Of a stretch of DNA of 64,000 nt, positions 11,911-24,676 are shown one piece after another. The DNA is from Plicaturopsis crispa FD-325 SS-3 (Eukaryota; Basidiomycota; Agaricomycetes; Amylocorticiales; Amylocorticiaceae). Below the pieces are notes generated by a model that had not been told where the DNA came from, did no database searches, and was given only the letters and a program-made list of their open reading frames with translations. The position numbers were made by a program, and so were the translations under genes. The stretch lies in contig KN832563.1 of assembly GCA_000827205.1 (NCBI GenBank), positions 406,268 through 470,267 of the forward strand. The letters are read 5' to 3'. Positions within the stretch are counted from its first letter, which is position 1; each line of letters begins with the position of its first letter.

Positions 11911-13230
11911 ATGCCTGGAACGACACTTCCACCTTTCCCCGCCGACGTGCCTACCCACCCGCTGCTGATCATCGACTATGACCTCATCCAGGCCGGTGAC
12001 AGCAATGAGATCGACAGGTTGTGGAAAGCTGCTACTGAGCTCGGTTTCTGGTACTTGAAGAACCATGGTGTCGACGACGAGGTGAATGGCATGTTTGATA
12101 TGGGCGCGGAGACGATGCAGCTCCCCCTCGAGGAGAAGATGAAACACGAGCAGGGAGACGATGGGATGTCCTTCGGGTAAGCTATGTCCGAAAATCAGCC
12201 TTGAACGTCACTGACCTGTACTTGCGCACAGATATAAAGCAGCGGGCGCAAACGCAACCGACGAGACCGGTGCAAAGGACACAGTAGAGTTCATCAACAT
12301 CGCAAAAGACGACGCATTGGCATACCCGACCGTCGCCCGGCGCACCTACCCCTCCACCGTAAACGCGCGCATGGCGTCCACCATCACGCCCTTCGTGCGC
12401 AAGTCGCTCGCCGTCAACGAGACCCTGCTCAACGTGTTCAACGCGCGGCTCGGCCTGCCCCCCGGCGCCCTCGCCGCGCGGCACTCCCTCGAGGAGCACA
12501 GCGGCAGCGAGGCGCGCTGCATCAAGAACCCGCCGAGGCCCGGCGGGATCTCCGAGGAGAAGGCGGCTATTGGCGCGCATACTGATTTTGGGAGCTTGTC
12601 GTTCCTCCACAATCGCCTCGGCGGGCTGCAGGTGTTGGTACCCGGCACAGAGTCGTGGCAGTACATCAAGGTGCGCTTCGCGATCTATATATTACATGCA
12701 GGAGAAGTTGACCCGCTATGATAGCCTATCCCTGGTCACGCTGTGTGCAACCTCGGAGACGCTATGGCCCTTTTCAGTGGTGGCATTCTGCGGTCTAACC
12801 TGCACCGCGTCGTGTAAGTTGAGGCTCGACGCTCTATTTATTCTCAATATATGGCCACTGTACTGACTACACCTCCACACGATAGTCCTCCACCCGGCGA
12901 GCAAGGGCACTTCGAGCGGTGGTCACTCGTCTTCTTCACACGCCCCGGGAACAGCGTCGAATTGCGTGCGCTGGTCGAGGACAGCCCGCTGATTGCCGAT
13001 GCTGTCAAGGCCCAGCCACACAAGAACTACGAGACGGGCTCCACGTCTTACGACTGGTTCACCCGCCGGATTAAGAACCAGCGCATCAAAAATCGGACGG
13101 TAAGTTCGATATACGGTGGTGGTGGTTGCTCTTGTCCTGACGAAACGTTCCTTGAAATGTGCAAACGATGCAGGGCCCGGAGACTTGGAGGGCAAGCAGG
13201 GGAACTGAGCATCGTCCAGAGGCTGTCTAG
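11911..13230 (+). CDS. 2-oxoglutarate/Fe(II)-dependent dioxygenase (isopenicillin-N-synthase-like)
   Basis: Five exons: 11911-12176, 12232-12670, 12725-12813, 12886-13099, 13174-13230; 354 aa. N-terminal DIOX_N signature (DRLWKAATELGFWYLKNHGV) and a C-terminal 2OG-FeII_Oxy domain with metal ligands His/Asp in AAIGAHTDFGSLSFL and the distal His in SNLHRVV; the 2OG-binding Arg is likely in FERWSLVFFTRPG. Such enzymes oxidise small molecules in primary and secondary metabolism; the substrate cannot be read from sequence. The clear TATA box upstream fits inducible expression. No other biosynthetic genes are adjacent. Confidence 0.88.
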
Positions 13231-13610
13231 GGCTCGCCCTTCAATATCATAATTACCCTACTACATGTCCACTACGCAATTGCTCTCCCTTTGTGTATCC
13301 TGTGAACCAGGACTTACAGTTGTATTTGCTATCGACCTTGAATTATATTGACATGGAACCCACGTCGTTGTCCTATCCTTAAAAATTCCTGGCCGTGTGG
13401 GAGACTGACGGGGGAACATATTGCATAGTACGCTAATATCTGGGCTTCAAGTTTCCAAGTTTCCGAGTGCTCAAACGTTCACATGCAAAGCGTGAGCATT
13501 ATATTATGGAAATACAGACTGCGGTAATTGAAAAGAGTATAGGGATCCGGGTCCATGCTATGCTAACGTTCGTTGCTATTCCAGGGGGCATCTTCATCGG
13601 GCCTCACATT
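13231..13610. other. Convergent 3' intergenic region
   Basis: 380 bp between the stop codons of the dioxygenase (plus) and the TBC gene (minus). AT-rich relative to the flanking genes; no ORF or repeat recognised. Confidence 0.5.
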
Positions 13611-16600
13611 TCATTTCACAGGTTCGGCATGAATCAAGTCTAAGGAGGATTAATGAGCAACGATGAGAGAAGACAGGGAGGAGAGCATCTACCCTGAGCA
13701 AGTTCCTTATCGGCATCGGTCAAACCAGAGTCGTGAGCCTCCAGGAAGGCGTCGACTTCGTCCATGACCTGGTCGTCGTCTCCTGCGTTATCAGAAGATT
13801 CATCGCTGTCCTCGTCGTCATCCTTCGCGTCGTCGATCGCGAACGGCGTCCTCTCCATGAGCGCGGCGTTCGCTGCCTGGACCATCCCCATCGACGGGAA
13901 TGGCGAGTACTCCGCGGAAGCCGATGGCGCGGGAGACGATGCGTCGACGACGAGATGTGAGGGTGACGAGGACGCAGTGGGCGTGACGGCAATCGTGGCG
14001 GAGCTGTCTGTGGTTGCGGAGATGCTTGACTTGGATGGCGAGCGACGCATGCTTGGTGACAGAAGCGATTCGCGGGCTTTCGGTTCCTCGAGGTTTGTGT
14101 ATCTTCCGATGGAAGGCCTGTGTACAACCTATGACCCTGATGTGAGCATCAAGCGCTATTGTGGAGTCCACCCTCCTACCTGGTGTTTGCCGATCGTCTT
14201 CCCAATCTCGTCGGTGACCTTGTTGAATATCTTCTTGTTTCCGTCTGTTGCGATGTTATGCCAAAGGTCGCCCAGGAAGCCGCTGTTAGAGACTGGCAGC
14301 TCCATCTCAGGAACGGGCTCCAGCCTGAATGACGCAGAAAGGTCTGTGTCGAAGAACGATTCCAACACCTCGTCTGCGAGCACAACCATGCGGAACCTGT
14401 TGCGAGTTCAGAGGGTTTATTATTTTCGAGGGAACAAGAACGTACGTCGCAAGGTTCAGATATGGTTGGTTGGATTCGATCTTTGGGGACGTGGGCTCGC
14501 CGTCTTCGCCAGTAGGCTGCGTTTGAGGTAGGAGCGCATCACCGTACTCGAAAGCATTTGTCATGAAACGACTTATAGCCCCCAGGTATGCGTCGCCAAT
14601 CTCATAACGGAATATGAACTGTAGCCACGTCAGAATTCGGAAGTGTATATTGCAGGGACTGAGCTACGCACCAGGAAAGATTCTGACAAGGTCAAGACCT
14701 CATCTTTCGTGAGGAAGCCGTCCTTATTCTTGTCATGCAGGTTGAAGAACCACTCGATATTTTCCATCAAGTCGTTGAACATGACGCCGTCCAGCCCGGA
14801 AACCAGGTCCTGCAGCTGTTTAGCACCTCATTCACGACTGAGAAAGTGTGACCAACCTGGAAGGATAAGGCGCCTCTACATGAGGTATCCCAAAAGAAGA
14901 ACAGTCGGTCGATAAATTCGTGTTCAGCGACATCGCGGTCAATGCGTTGCTGTGAAATAAATTCAGTTTTATGGAGGCGCAAGAAAACTATCAGTCTCGT
15001 ATACCTGGAAACCATTCAAGACAATTTTCTCATCACGAGCCCAGCTTGCCACCTCACTCAGGAAGAACTGAAACGTCTTGAGCTCGATCCTTGTTTCCGG
15101 CCTCTCCTCGTTCTCGCCCGCTGGGGAGAACAGCGCGGGTGGTGGGGCGACCGCCGCTGGGGGCGGCACGATGCACATCGCCTTGTACAAGGAATCGTAG
15201 ATGAGGCCCGCCTGCTCCTTCGAGAACCGTCCGAGACTTCGGAGATTCCGGACAGCGGAGCGTTTGGAGAATGATTCTATGCTGTGGATGATTTCGCTTC
15301 TGAATCGGCGCCGCTCGGAGAGGATGGTCTCGTCGGTAATGACAGAGAATTCACGGAATGAGACGAGGAGCAATTCTTGGAAACGCGTGATGGCACGGGC
15401 GCGGGGATCGGTGGACTCTGGGTGCGCAGATTGTCCAAGAGAGGCGAAGTAGTCTCGCATTAAGCTATGTGCACGCGACTGTCAGCGCTCGGCAGGCGGA
15501 GCAGTCAGATCATGCAACCCACTTCAAGAAACCACCGTCATCCTGTATTTGCAACAATTTCTCGCCATTTATCTTGAGTATCGCTGGATGGTCAATTTGT
15601 CAACCGTCTTCGTCTAAATAATTGGGACAGGACCCACCGAGCCTGTAGGATTGATGTCCGTTGGATAAGCGGAGGACGACCTCAGAGGAATGAGATGGCT
15701 CACCCCACTTGGAAGAGAACTTTGGGGCCCATACAGAAGAAGCAATCCACTATCCGGAACGCAAAGACCATCGGCATGCTATTGATGAATCTGCGAGAGT
15801 ATCAGTTTACGGAAGCCCCGAGCACATCACTTTTCCGAATACTGACAGACTGAGGAACCATGGGAGAGAGGCTACTGAGAGTTGGACGTCGACCGCCGTG
15901 AAGTGGTCATGTAGGATAGGTAGAGTCTTTTGAACAAGTGACTCGAACACCCTTTGGTCTAGGAGTGTACCGTGCATCGAAGGGCTGAAACAGGATATTA
16001 ATGTATGCATGCCAGCCGGTGTGCATGACGGACCTGTAATAGCCTGGAAGAAGCCGGTCGCAGAGCACCTCGAGAAGCCAAAATGCCTGTTCCTCCGACA
16101 TGTAACTGTGCAAACGTTGTAAACCCTACACCCGGAGAGATAGCACGAAGCTCACATCAAGATAGCCGCAGCCAAAATATTCATGGCCTATGGAAAATGA
16201 GTGTTGTACTACAAGAGTTTTTGATTGACCAAACATACCTGACAATACCCTACTTCAGGATTCTTGAAAGAATATGCCCGCAGGACTCGTCTCAGGGCAC
16301 CGATACCATCTTCAGACTGGTACCCCGCATACTCCGGAAGACTCCGATGCAGGTCTTTTTCGATATCTTCTGTGCTCTGGCTTGTTCTACCCACATTTTC
16401 GTCCAAGATGCGTTGGTAGACACCAGGATTGAAGAACCGCAGATATAGAGAGCCGGATAATGTCTCCCACATCTCCCCGCGGAGGCGATTCGGAAGACCG
16501 ACCTGGACGAGGCGCGTGCATTGTGGGTATCGGAGTAGGGTCAAATTTCTACCATGAGCTGCATAGAACATTGTATCAGCGGAGGACGGTATCCCGGCAT

Positions 16601-17693
16601 CGTCTCTTACTTCGAAGGTACGCAGCCCAGAGCTTGATCTTGGATGCCTCTCGAAGCCTGGATAGTTCAATTCGCGTCTGCCTAGTTCAGGCCACGGAAA
16701 GCTACGCACTTCTTAGGATCACCGGGAAACTTGAATCGCAAACCAAGGCCGCCGTGGTATGTGGTATCCCGCGGCGCCGCACCCTCTGTCTCTTCACTAA
16801 TCAGGCTACCGTCTTCGCGTTCATTGTCGCCAACAGAGGATGTCGTGGGCACCAGCGCCTCGGAGTAGCATGTCTTGACGAAGCTCTTGACGGCTTTCAT
16901 TTGCCCTCGTTGTAGCTCCACTTTCAATGCGTCGCGCAGCAGCGAGCAGAATAGGTCCGCTGTCGGCCGCAAGGATGTTAATTGTACAATCTACAACACA
17001 TAATCAGCTCCTCCGTATGCGTTTGGTAGACAAAATCTACACACAATTTTAGAGCCATGCCACATGGACAGGCTGAGCGCGTATATACCAGCACGCGCGT
17101 TAAGACGTTCGACGCGCCGGATTGTCGCAAGTGGTACCGTAAATCGCACCGATTTACGGTCGAGGGACGTGAATGCGAGATACGGGGGTATGATGTGCAG
17201 TTTCCCAGCCTGTCCCAACACTCATCGTCAGTTCCTCCCCCAGCTCCTCGCTGGCGTAGGCATACGAGCGGTACTCACATATGAGTCCTCTTCTCCTTGA
17301 ACCCCGAGACTCAGCACCGCGTTTATATCCATCTTCTCTAGCTCATCGGTAGGCGCTTTCTCTGCTCCATCGGGGGAGTAGTCTGAGGGTATGGAGAAGA
17401 ATATGTGGGTGAGCTGGTCCTTCGTGGGCTCCTTGAAATGGCGCAGCTGCGTGTTTATGGTCGACATCGACCGAATGCGCTGCTACAAGAGACCGAACTC
17501 CACAGTTGACTTTGTGATACGATACGGCTCTTGGGACCCCTTCGGTTACAAAAGAACGCAGAATGTCGGTGTCGGTGGTAGAGATCACAGCGAAAGACCA
17601 AGATGCAAGAGTATCGCCTCGCAAGGTCGAGTCCTCACCGTGGGCATCGCCCAAAGCGGTAATCAAGGTATAGAGCGGCCCGACTGAACTCAT
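13611..17693 (-). CDS. GYP2: Rab GTPase-activating protein, GRAM-TBC-EF-hand (Gyp2/TBC1D8-9 type)
   Basis: Nineteen exons, 1033 aa: 17693-17550, 17482-17279, 17209-17045, 16990-16710, 16657-16611, 16558-16239, 16187-16156, 16105-16034, 15984-15847, 15790-15704, 15642-15638, 15583-15523, 15464-15005, 14949-14857, 14809-14672, 14618-14446, 14396-14180, 14128-13693, 13639-13611. A GRAM domain lies near residues 117-180, then a TBC domain from about residue 280 with the Arg finger in IEKDLHR (about 353) and the Gln finger in VGYCQ (about 388), then an EF-hand [12 protein letters not shown] near 735 and an acidic tail ending DLIHAEPVK. It accelerates GTP hydrolysis on Rab proteins in membrane traffic. 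Exon 11 is a 5-nt microexon. The first exon/ATG is the least certain part. Confidence 0.9.
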
Positions 17694-17826
17694 CGTCCCC
17701 GAGGACACAATCGTAGTTCCAGCAAGCTTTATACACAGCGCCTAAGTGTGCACATAATCGTATTGCTTTTATACCGAGAATTAGCGGTGCCGACAATGCG
17801 AGTGCGATAATATTCCCCAAAACCCA

Positions 17827-19287
17827 TCATCCACGCTGATTCCTCAACAACCATCCTACACCCACAGCGCCTCCGACTGTAGTGATCAATATTGCCCATG
17901 TCACCACCGCGAAAGGCTCTTCATCATCGCCAAGCAGGATAGGTCGTGCAAGCTGAGCCACAATGAGCGCAATCTCCCCGCGCGGGACCATAGCAAGGCC
18001 AAGGAGCAGTGCAGGGTGCGGTGGTGGTGCCATGGTCGCCGCCCCTTCCGGAACTCGACGATCGTTTGTCGCCTTCGTCCGTCTACACCCATGACTTGGC
18101 CATATCCAGATCCACGCGCCGACTGCCAACTTTGCGAGGACCATGAGCACAGAATATACGATGCCCCGCCATACGGCGCGTCTAGATCCTAGTGTGCGGA
18201 TAGGCAGTGCAGCGCCTATGGAAGCGAAGAATATCGGAGAGAGGATAGTAGCGAGCGATGGAGCGATGTGGGTCACAAACACTCTTTCAGGGGAATAGCC
18301 CGTTGACAAATTCGTCGCGGGCATGTTTGCTTGACATGATGGTGGCAGCTCTGGGTCGACAGGTTGAAATTCGGTGGAGGCCGAGTCCTCTTCCTCTGCA
18401 GGTATAATATACGCAAGGAAGGCGCCCGCCAAGTAGGCGCCAAACAGCTCGCTGGTCCCTGCAAACTGCGATCCCGCAACGAAACCTGACAAGATGCATA
18501 CCATAATGAATAGCTGCACTGATCCCGTGGTCAAGTAGCTTTGGATGTCGCTTCGCACAGATCCACGAAGTTTGAGAAGAGCCATCCGGATGGTCCATGC
18601 AAGGAATGGAACCACTACCGCAAAAGCAACGGAGACTAGGATTGGTCTGACGATAGTTTGCCAACGGATAGGTGCGTTCGTGTCCGACGAAATACCGGAA
18701 ATGACGGCGGCAATTACGAGGCCTACGATATCATCGAGGAGGGCCGCGCTCAGGAGCACAGAGCCCACTCGCGTTCTACGTATTGCGGGATCAAGTAAAG
18801 CCAGAGTTGTTCTGAAGAGCATCGTGTCAGTTCAATTCGGGTACAGAGATTAAGCGCGCGGTGCATACCCAAGAGATGTCGAGCACAGAGACGCGCCCGC
18901 CGAAAACGCCTGTAAGGGCGTGTAGTGAAATCCAAAATGCAGCAGCAGCAGAGAAAAGGCAATAGGAAGGAGGACACCTGTGAGTGCAACGACCGCAGAA
19001 AGGATTATGCTATCGAGGAGTAGCGAGATGTCCGTCGTAAGCCCGGCTTCAAACACGAGAAGGATGAGCCCAATGTATCCAATCGTGATGAAGGTGCTCT
19101 GTATGTCGACAGACAAGAGGTCCGCGGCTTGTGAACCGTATATTATGCCCACGAAAAGGGGGCCGAGGAGGCCCGCGTGCAGCAGGTGCGAGAGTAGCGA
19201 TTCCGCGACATTGATAAAGTAGAGAAATGAGGCTAGGGACAAGAGCTCCGGGATGTGGGGTACAGAATAGCCGATCGAGTCTGCCAT
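17827..19287 (-). CDS. CPA2-family cation/proton antiporter
   Basis: Two exons, 19287-18869 and 18811-17827 (57-nt intron); 467 aa. Around a dozen hydrophobic segments, starting HIPELLSLASFLYFINVAE; the conserved Na+/H+ exchanger blocks are VGIIYGS, LILLVFEAGL and, after the intron, LLSAALLDDIVGLVIAAV, with the paired acidic residues expected at the ion site of electrogenic CPA2 carriers. A hydrophilic loop sits between the helices in the C-terminal half. Likely role: Na+ or K+/H+ exchange at plasma membrane or vacuole. Shorter than fungal Kha1-type proteins, with no large cytosolic C-terminal domain. Confidence 0.88.
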
Positions 19288-19409
19288 CGTGAGGAGGAAG
19301 AGTCCAGTCTTCCGTGACACAGAGCTCTCAAGCTTTGCAGCTTCCGGTGTTTTCTGGAGATGTAACCGACAGTTTGAAGCGTTTCTAGACACAATATGGG
19401 AGAAACCGC

Positions 19410-19705
19410 TCACGGAAAATGGCTATCCGCGACCTGAGCTGCAGTATACCGACCCCAAGACATTGGGTACTGTGACCGAAATCATGTTAGAAGTCCGTAC
19501 ACTTGTACATGTCTAAAATGCTCACCAGTAGATCTATCTGTTTGGATGAGACGCAGAGATGAGACTGGTACACAAGCCAATATTCTTTGGAAACGCTGGC
19601 GGCAGCAAGCAGCTGGTGTGCTGCGTCACGGTGAAGTGGCGGGGAGTCGAGAGTGGACTCAGGGCCCAGGGGCTTTGGAGCACGTGGGTACAATAAGCCG
19701 GCCAT
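19410..19705 (-). CDS. Small hypothetical protein, 79 aa
   Basis: Candidate two-exon gene, 19705-19526 and 19469-19410 with a 56-nt GT..AG intron in phase. Protein begins MAGLLYPRAPKPLGPESTLD, continues with an Ala/Leu-rich helix and SKEYWLVYQSHLCV, and ends MSWGRYTAAQ plus nine residues. The stop lies 123 bp before the start of the antiporter on the same strand, so it could alternatively be 5' leader of that gene. No family recognised; the coding-like composition and valid splice are the only support. Confidence 0.4.
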
Positions 19706-19801
19706 AAAATGTGGCGCAGACGAACAGCTGCTTTGCCAAAAGTCTTCAGCGAAACCTTGTCTCTCTTTCTCCTGCTCGATATTCACGCGACGTCAAGAAA
19801 C

Positions 19802-22259
19802 ATGAGCGCCATTCGACACAACGACCGTCGCAGGAAACGATCTACTCAATCGTCCCCGTATAGCCGCCCATCTAGCGCGCCAAAGAAATCGGTGTGGTGC
19901 TCCTCGCTTCTCGTTCGACTCAACTGCTTGCTAATAGTCTGACTTCTCAGGGATGGTCGTTCAGTGGCCTCTTGAGCTTTTTCAACCCACTACGATCTAC
20001 GCCATCTGTCGAGGAGGAGTCTGAAGAAGAGAGCTCGGAGGAGAGTGACTCCGCAGATGAGAATCGAAATCCGGGACCGGCACCCGCACAAGCATTGTCG
20101 ATGCGCGGCCATCAGGTTTGCAGTCCCTTGTAATGCGTGTAACTTGTACTGATGCTTCACCCGTAGCTGGCTCAGAACGCGACAATGGATCCCCCACCAC
20201 GGTCCCAGCATCAGCCGAACTCGCAGTCGCACGGGACGCCAGACAGCGCACGTTCTTCGCCAGCAAAGAACATCGAAATGGTGACCAACTTTCTGAACGG
20301 GAAAGGTGGCCAACCCTTGAATCAATTCGAACTTCAGGGTATCATGGCTGCCCTTCAGGACGGCGTCGGTACGTTCTATTTTAAGTGGCCCTTCCATGCA
20401 AATATTCACCACAGTTCAGAGGACAAGCCAGAGCCCTTTCGTTTTTCCGCCAGTCCATCAACGCCCACGCGAGGGAATTCGCCCTATGCATCATCTTCCT
20501 CTGTACCATTCCCCACCACCGCGTCGCCATCCCCGCGTAAGACGCTCCAGCGCAATCCGAATGGCGTTTACAAGTGGCAGGGAGGTGGCAGCTCCCGTCC
20601 ACGCAATCGCTACCAGTCCCCCGCGTTCGGTACACCGTCAACATCGCGCTCCGAGCCCGTACGCCTCAAACTTGCGCCCGCAACACCGAAGACTGATACG
20701 AAGCGGCGGCGCGTGGGCGAGACGCCCGAGACCTCGACCCCGCAGCGAGTCCCTGCCCCTTCACCTACCCCGCCACCGGCTCCCGCTCCGGCTCATGCTC
20801 CGGCCCCTGTCGTAACTCCGAAAGCTAACGGGTTCCGGCCCTCTGTGCACCCGGTACCCGTCCACCCGTCCCCACTGCGCCAGGCATGGGGCCAAAGCGA
20901 CTCTCCGCCGCAGACGACGCCGACCAAGGCTGCAGCCTTCATGACGGACCTCATCAAGGAGGTGACGCCGCCTAAGCGTCCGGATCTTGCGAACCCGTAC
21001 CAGACAGCGAGCCCTGTGAAACCGCCTCCCAAGAAAACACCTGTGACAAGGAAAACTAGGGCGTCTAGTAGGATACCTGTCAAGGAGAAAGAGAAGGAGA
21101 AAGAAAAGGAGGAGCCTGCCCCCACTCCCCAGGCTATCATCGAAGCCACGATGCCAAAGGTATGCCCAAGATAAACGTGCTCGGGGCCACACGCTAATTT
21201 TTCTATCTACAGGGAAGCAAGCGGTCTCGACCGCCACCTAACCTGGAAAAGACACGCAAGAGCCCGCGTAACCCTCCCTCTGACCTACCCGTTCCCAACG
21301 GTACCAACGGCACCTCGAGGCATACAAAGGCTGCACCTGTTGAGGTTGAGGAGGTGCCCGATGATGAAGCCCCGCCAGTTCCGAAGAAGCAGAAAAAGGC
21401 CACCGTAAACGGTATAGGCCGCCCGTCGGTTATACCACGTCCTTCAATCTCGGTCGAGGAACTGGACGACGACATTGTCATGACCTCCTCCTCCTCTAAA
21501 TCTGCCGAGCCACTTGTAGCCCGTCCTACGGAGATCGTTGAGCCCTCGTCCTCCAATGGCGCTGCGAAATCAACTTCACCCACTACCAACGGACTCTCGT
21601 TTGGCGCTTCCGGATCCGGTTCCTCCGCTCCAGGGAAGCTACCGCTGTTCGGTGCTGTCAAGTCGTCCGCTCCCAAGGAGCCTTCGAAGTTGCGTTTCAG
21701 CTACAAAGCAGACAAACCCGAAACGCCTGCCGTCCCTGCACCGCCACCTACCCAGCCTGAGCCTAGTACTTCTACTTCCCAGAAACGCTCCCCGCAGGAA
21801 GCTGCTCTAGCTGAACCCGTTTCATCCCTTCCATTCTCGTCTACCGTCTTCTCGATATCGTGCACCGTCGTTGAGCGCAACCGCGACATCGAAGCGGCAT
21901 TGAAGGCGTCCACGTCCTCCTTGCCCATGTTCGATTTCACGAACCTCTCCAACTCTGGGCGCAACGGGTTCAATTTCACTGCAGCGGGGATGAAGGCTCC
22001 CGCGGCGCCGGCGAGCTCGACATGGACCTGCGATGTCTGCATGTTGTCGAATCCCGCCAGCGCGACGGAGAAGTGCACCGTGTGCGAGTCGCCCAAGAAC
22101 AAACCGGCGGCAGCGCCTGCTCCCGCGTTCGATTTTGCCGCCGCTGGTATGAAGGTTCCGTCGAAGCCGAAAGGGTCGGAGTGGACGTGCGGGATCTGCA
22201 TGTGCTCCAATCCCGCTACTGCTCAAGAAAAATGCACCGTCTGCGAATCGCCGCGGTAG
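19802..22259 (+). CDS. Nucleoporin with RanBP2-type zinc fingers (Nup153/Nup60-like)
   Basis: Five exons: 19802-19891, 19951-20115, 20167-20368, 20420-21159, 21213-22259; 747 aa. Basic N-terminus then an amphipathic GWSFSGLLSFF segment of the kind that binds nuclear membrane, acidic and Pro/Ser/Thr-rich linkers, LQRNPNGVYKWQGGGSS and NGFNFTAAGMK / AFDFAAAGMK repeats, and two RanBP2 zinc fingers at about residues 670-694 and 723-747 (WTCDVCMLSNP..CTVCES and WTCGICMCSNP..CTVCES). This order is that of nuclear-basket nucleoporins (Nup153 in animals; Nup60/Nup124 in fungi). For intron 3 the acceptor at 20419 was chosen because the nearer AG would shift the frame. Confidence 0.82.
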
Positions 22260-22563
22260 TCGTCGCGGATCTTCCAGCTTTCCTCTTCAGCTTCTGTTTG
22301 TGGTTTCAAGTCTTCGTCAATGAAGATGTTATATCCATAGTCTCGTTCTTGTCCCCGGCCTCGTTGTTGCTTCTGCTTGTTTACCAACTCTTTCCAACTC
22401 AACTGCATCCCAATTTTAATAGTCATACATACACACCCAGCATACCTGTACAGTTCTAGAATCTATCTACGTAGCACTCGAGAACGAATCGGACGAAGAA
22501 TCCATTTTTTTGCATCTGCATGTCCAGCGCTTGAAATCCGAAAGTACGCCAGAGATTCAAGGT
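22260..22563. other. Convergent 3' intergenic region
   Basis: 304 bp between the nucleoporin and CDK7 stop codons. AT-rich; no feature seen beyond likely 3' UTRs. Confidence 0.5.
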
Positions 22564-24075
22564 CTACCTCGGTGGGTGTTGAGAGAAATCGAGACGGCGT
22601 GCGATGGGCCTGGTCCCGGGGAGCTCGTCGTCCGGTGAAGTAAGTTTCCGTTTCAGTTTGTTCGGCGGCGCAGCTTTCACGGCTGGGCCGGACACGTCCT
22701 GGTCGACATTGCCATCCACCTCCTCCAGTGCCCGTAAGGGCGTTTGGCTCGGCGGTTTGGGAAGTTTGGACGGATGCGTCGGATATGGCAGTGCGAAGAA
22801 GTAGGGGTGGTTGAGAGCCTGCGCGTCGACGAGATCAGAAAATGTGCATGGATGTGAAGGAAGAGCAACGGACGTCTTTGGCGCTGATGCGTCTCCGGGG
22901 CTCGAAAATGAGGCATTTGCTGAGCAGATTCAACGTGTCCGCGCTCGCCGCCGTGAAGAGGTCACGCAATGGTGTTTTGGGGAATTGACCCACGGGTACG
23001 TAGTCTGGCAACTTTGTATGTCCCTGCAGAGAAGAAGTTAACGGAGGTGAGTGTATGTTATAAAATTATACTTACCGGCCAGTCGTCTTCCGTCGGCGTG
23101 CCAAGCGCGCGGAATATCGTTTTGAGCTGGTCCATGTCGCTCTCGCCCGGAAGGTATGGTATGCGCAACATAAGTTCCGCGAATATGCAGCCGACTGACC
23201 AGATGTCCACAGCGGTGCTGTAGTACCGGCAGCCAAACAGGAGTTCGGGAGGACGATACCATCTATTGCATGCAATGCTTAGAATGTATCTACGGCAGAT
23301 AGAGGCTCGGGGCATACCGTGTGATGACTTGGCATGTCATCTTGTAGCCTGGGTCTGCAAAGTCGCGAGCAAGACCAAAATCAGCGATTTTGAGCTGTCC
23401 ATCCGAGGCGATGAGCAAATTGTTCGGCTTCAGATCCTAACGATAGAGAATGTTGTGAATTTGTTCAGTCAAAAAGTGCGAGAGGCAAAAAATACCCTGT
23501 GGAGGACAAAATTCCGGTGGCAGAACTCGAGGCCTCTGAATGTCATAGCCATCCAGCTCTTGATGTCCGCGGGGAGAAATACAAGCGACCTATCCTTGAT
23601 GACTATCTCGAGGTCGCTGTCGAGGAACTCCAAAACCAAGTTCAGATTCGTTTTCGACGAGAAGACGTCCAGAAGCTGCAAACAAACACGCTTAATTAGA
23701 TAGTAGGGTGCATCCAAGAGGATAACCCTCTTACTTCGATGACATTTTGGTGGCGCAGTTCGCGCAGGTACTTCACCTCGCGGATAGCAGACATGTCAAG
23801 GCCGTCCTTGAATTGTCCCACTTTGATCTTTTTGATGGCTACTTTTCTGCCAGTAGCCAGCTCCCGTCCTGAATAGATAGTGCACCTGGTAAGACACATA
23901 GGAAAGAAATCGGACCCGCTTGCTGTGATTACCTCGGTATACAACAGCGAAGGCACCCTCGCCGACTTTCTGGTCCTTTGTCCTATATCAAATGTAAAAA
24001 TATGATTGAACCAGTGTTGCATACAACATACCATCTTTGCTGTCGTTCGGTGTTCGCCTTTTCGACGGCGTCCAT
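22564..24075 (-). CDS. CDK7: Cyclin-dependent kinase 7 (CAK / TFIIH kinase)
   Basis: Eight exons: 24075-24032, 23982-23933, 23868-23735, 23675-23496, 23436-23318, 23262-23076, 23023-22874, 22818-22564; 372 aa. Kinase motifs in order: [13 protein letters not shown] (Gly loop), VAIKKIKVG (Lys), [13 protein letters not shown] (PSTAIRE equivalent, CDK7-like), HRDLKPNN split by an intron after [13 protein letters not shown]-loop [18 protein letters not shown] with the activating Thr, and [20 protein letters not shown]. Best fit is CDK7/Kin28/Crk1, which phosphorylates the RNA polymerase II CTD within TFIIH and can act as CDK-activating kinase. The tail after the kinase domain is basic and Pro-rich, ending [15 protein letters not shown]. 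Confidence 0.92.
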
Positions 24076-24673
24076 GATGAGAGGAACAAAGCAACGTAGA
24101 AAGACCGTGTCATCGACATGCAGTGTGGCAAATTCGTGTTCCTTGGCGCACGTGGCAAGTAAGTACAAGAGCCTGCACCATCTCCGTCGTCCGAAGCCAA
24201 ATCTCAGCGCCACAAACATGCCATGTCGCAGCTTGCCTCGCCAGACTCGCACTGTGCACAAGCATCGCAACCATAGAGCCCCCTTTGAATTTACCGACAA
24301 GTATGGCAAACCAGGTACCCAAAACTCCTCTGGCGAACCGACTTCATCCGGGCCTGTTGGAGTCGGCACTCAGCTGTCCAGTTTCGTTGATTTGTATTAC
24401 TACTATCAGCGCTTGAGTCCGCCACTTTCTTCCGCGTCTCAATACGGGCACTAGCAGCGCCTACCTCGAGGTACGACACATATTCTGATGGTGTAGCATT
24501 CACGCTGATCACCTTGAGGTCATCAAGCTTTCAGGCCGCTGTGTCCGGAGCTTTGAGAGTTCCGTCAATCAAAAGTACATCGCACCTAGCGGAGGCTCGG
24601 GGGTCCGCCCGCCGTTACTCTACGATAACGCATCCCCTCAGGCTTCCCTAAGCTCATCCTCCAGAACCGTCAC
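24076..24673. other. Divergent promoter region between CDK7 and the 24.67-kb ORF
   Basis: About 600 bp. Short overlapping ORFs on both strands without motifs. No TATA-like element stands out. Confidence 0.45.
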
Positions 24674-24676
24674 CAG

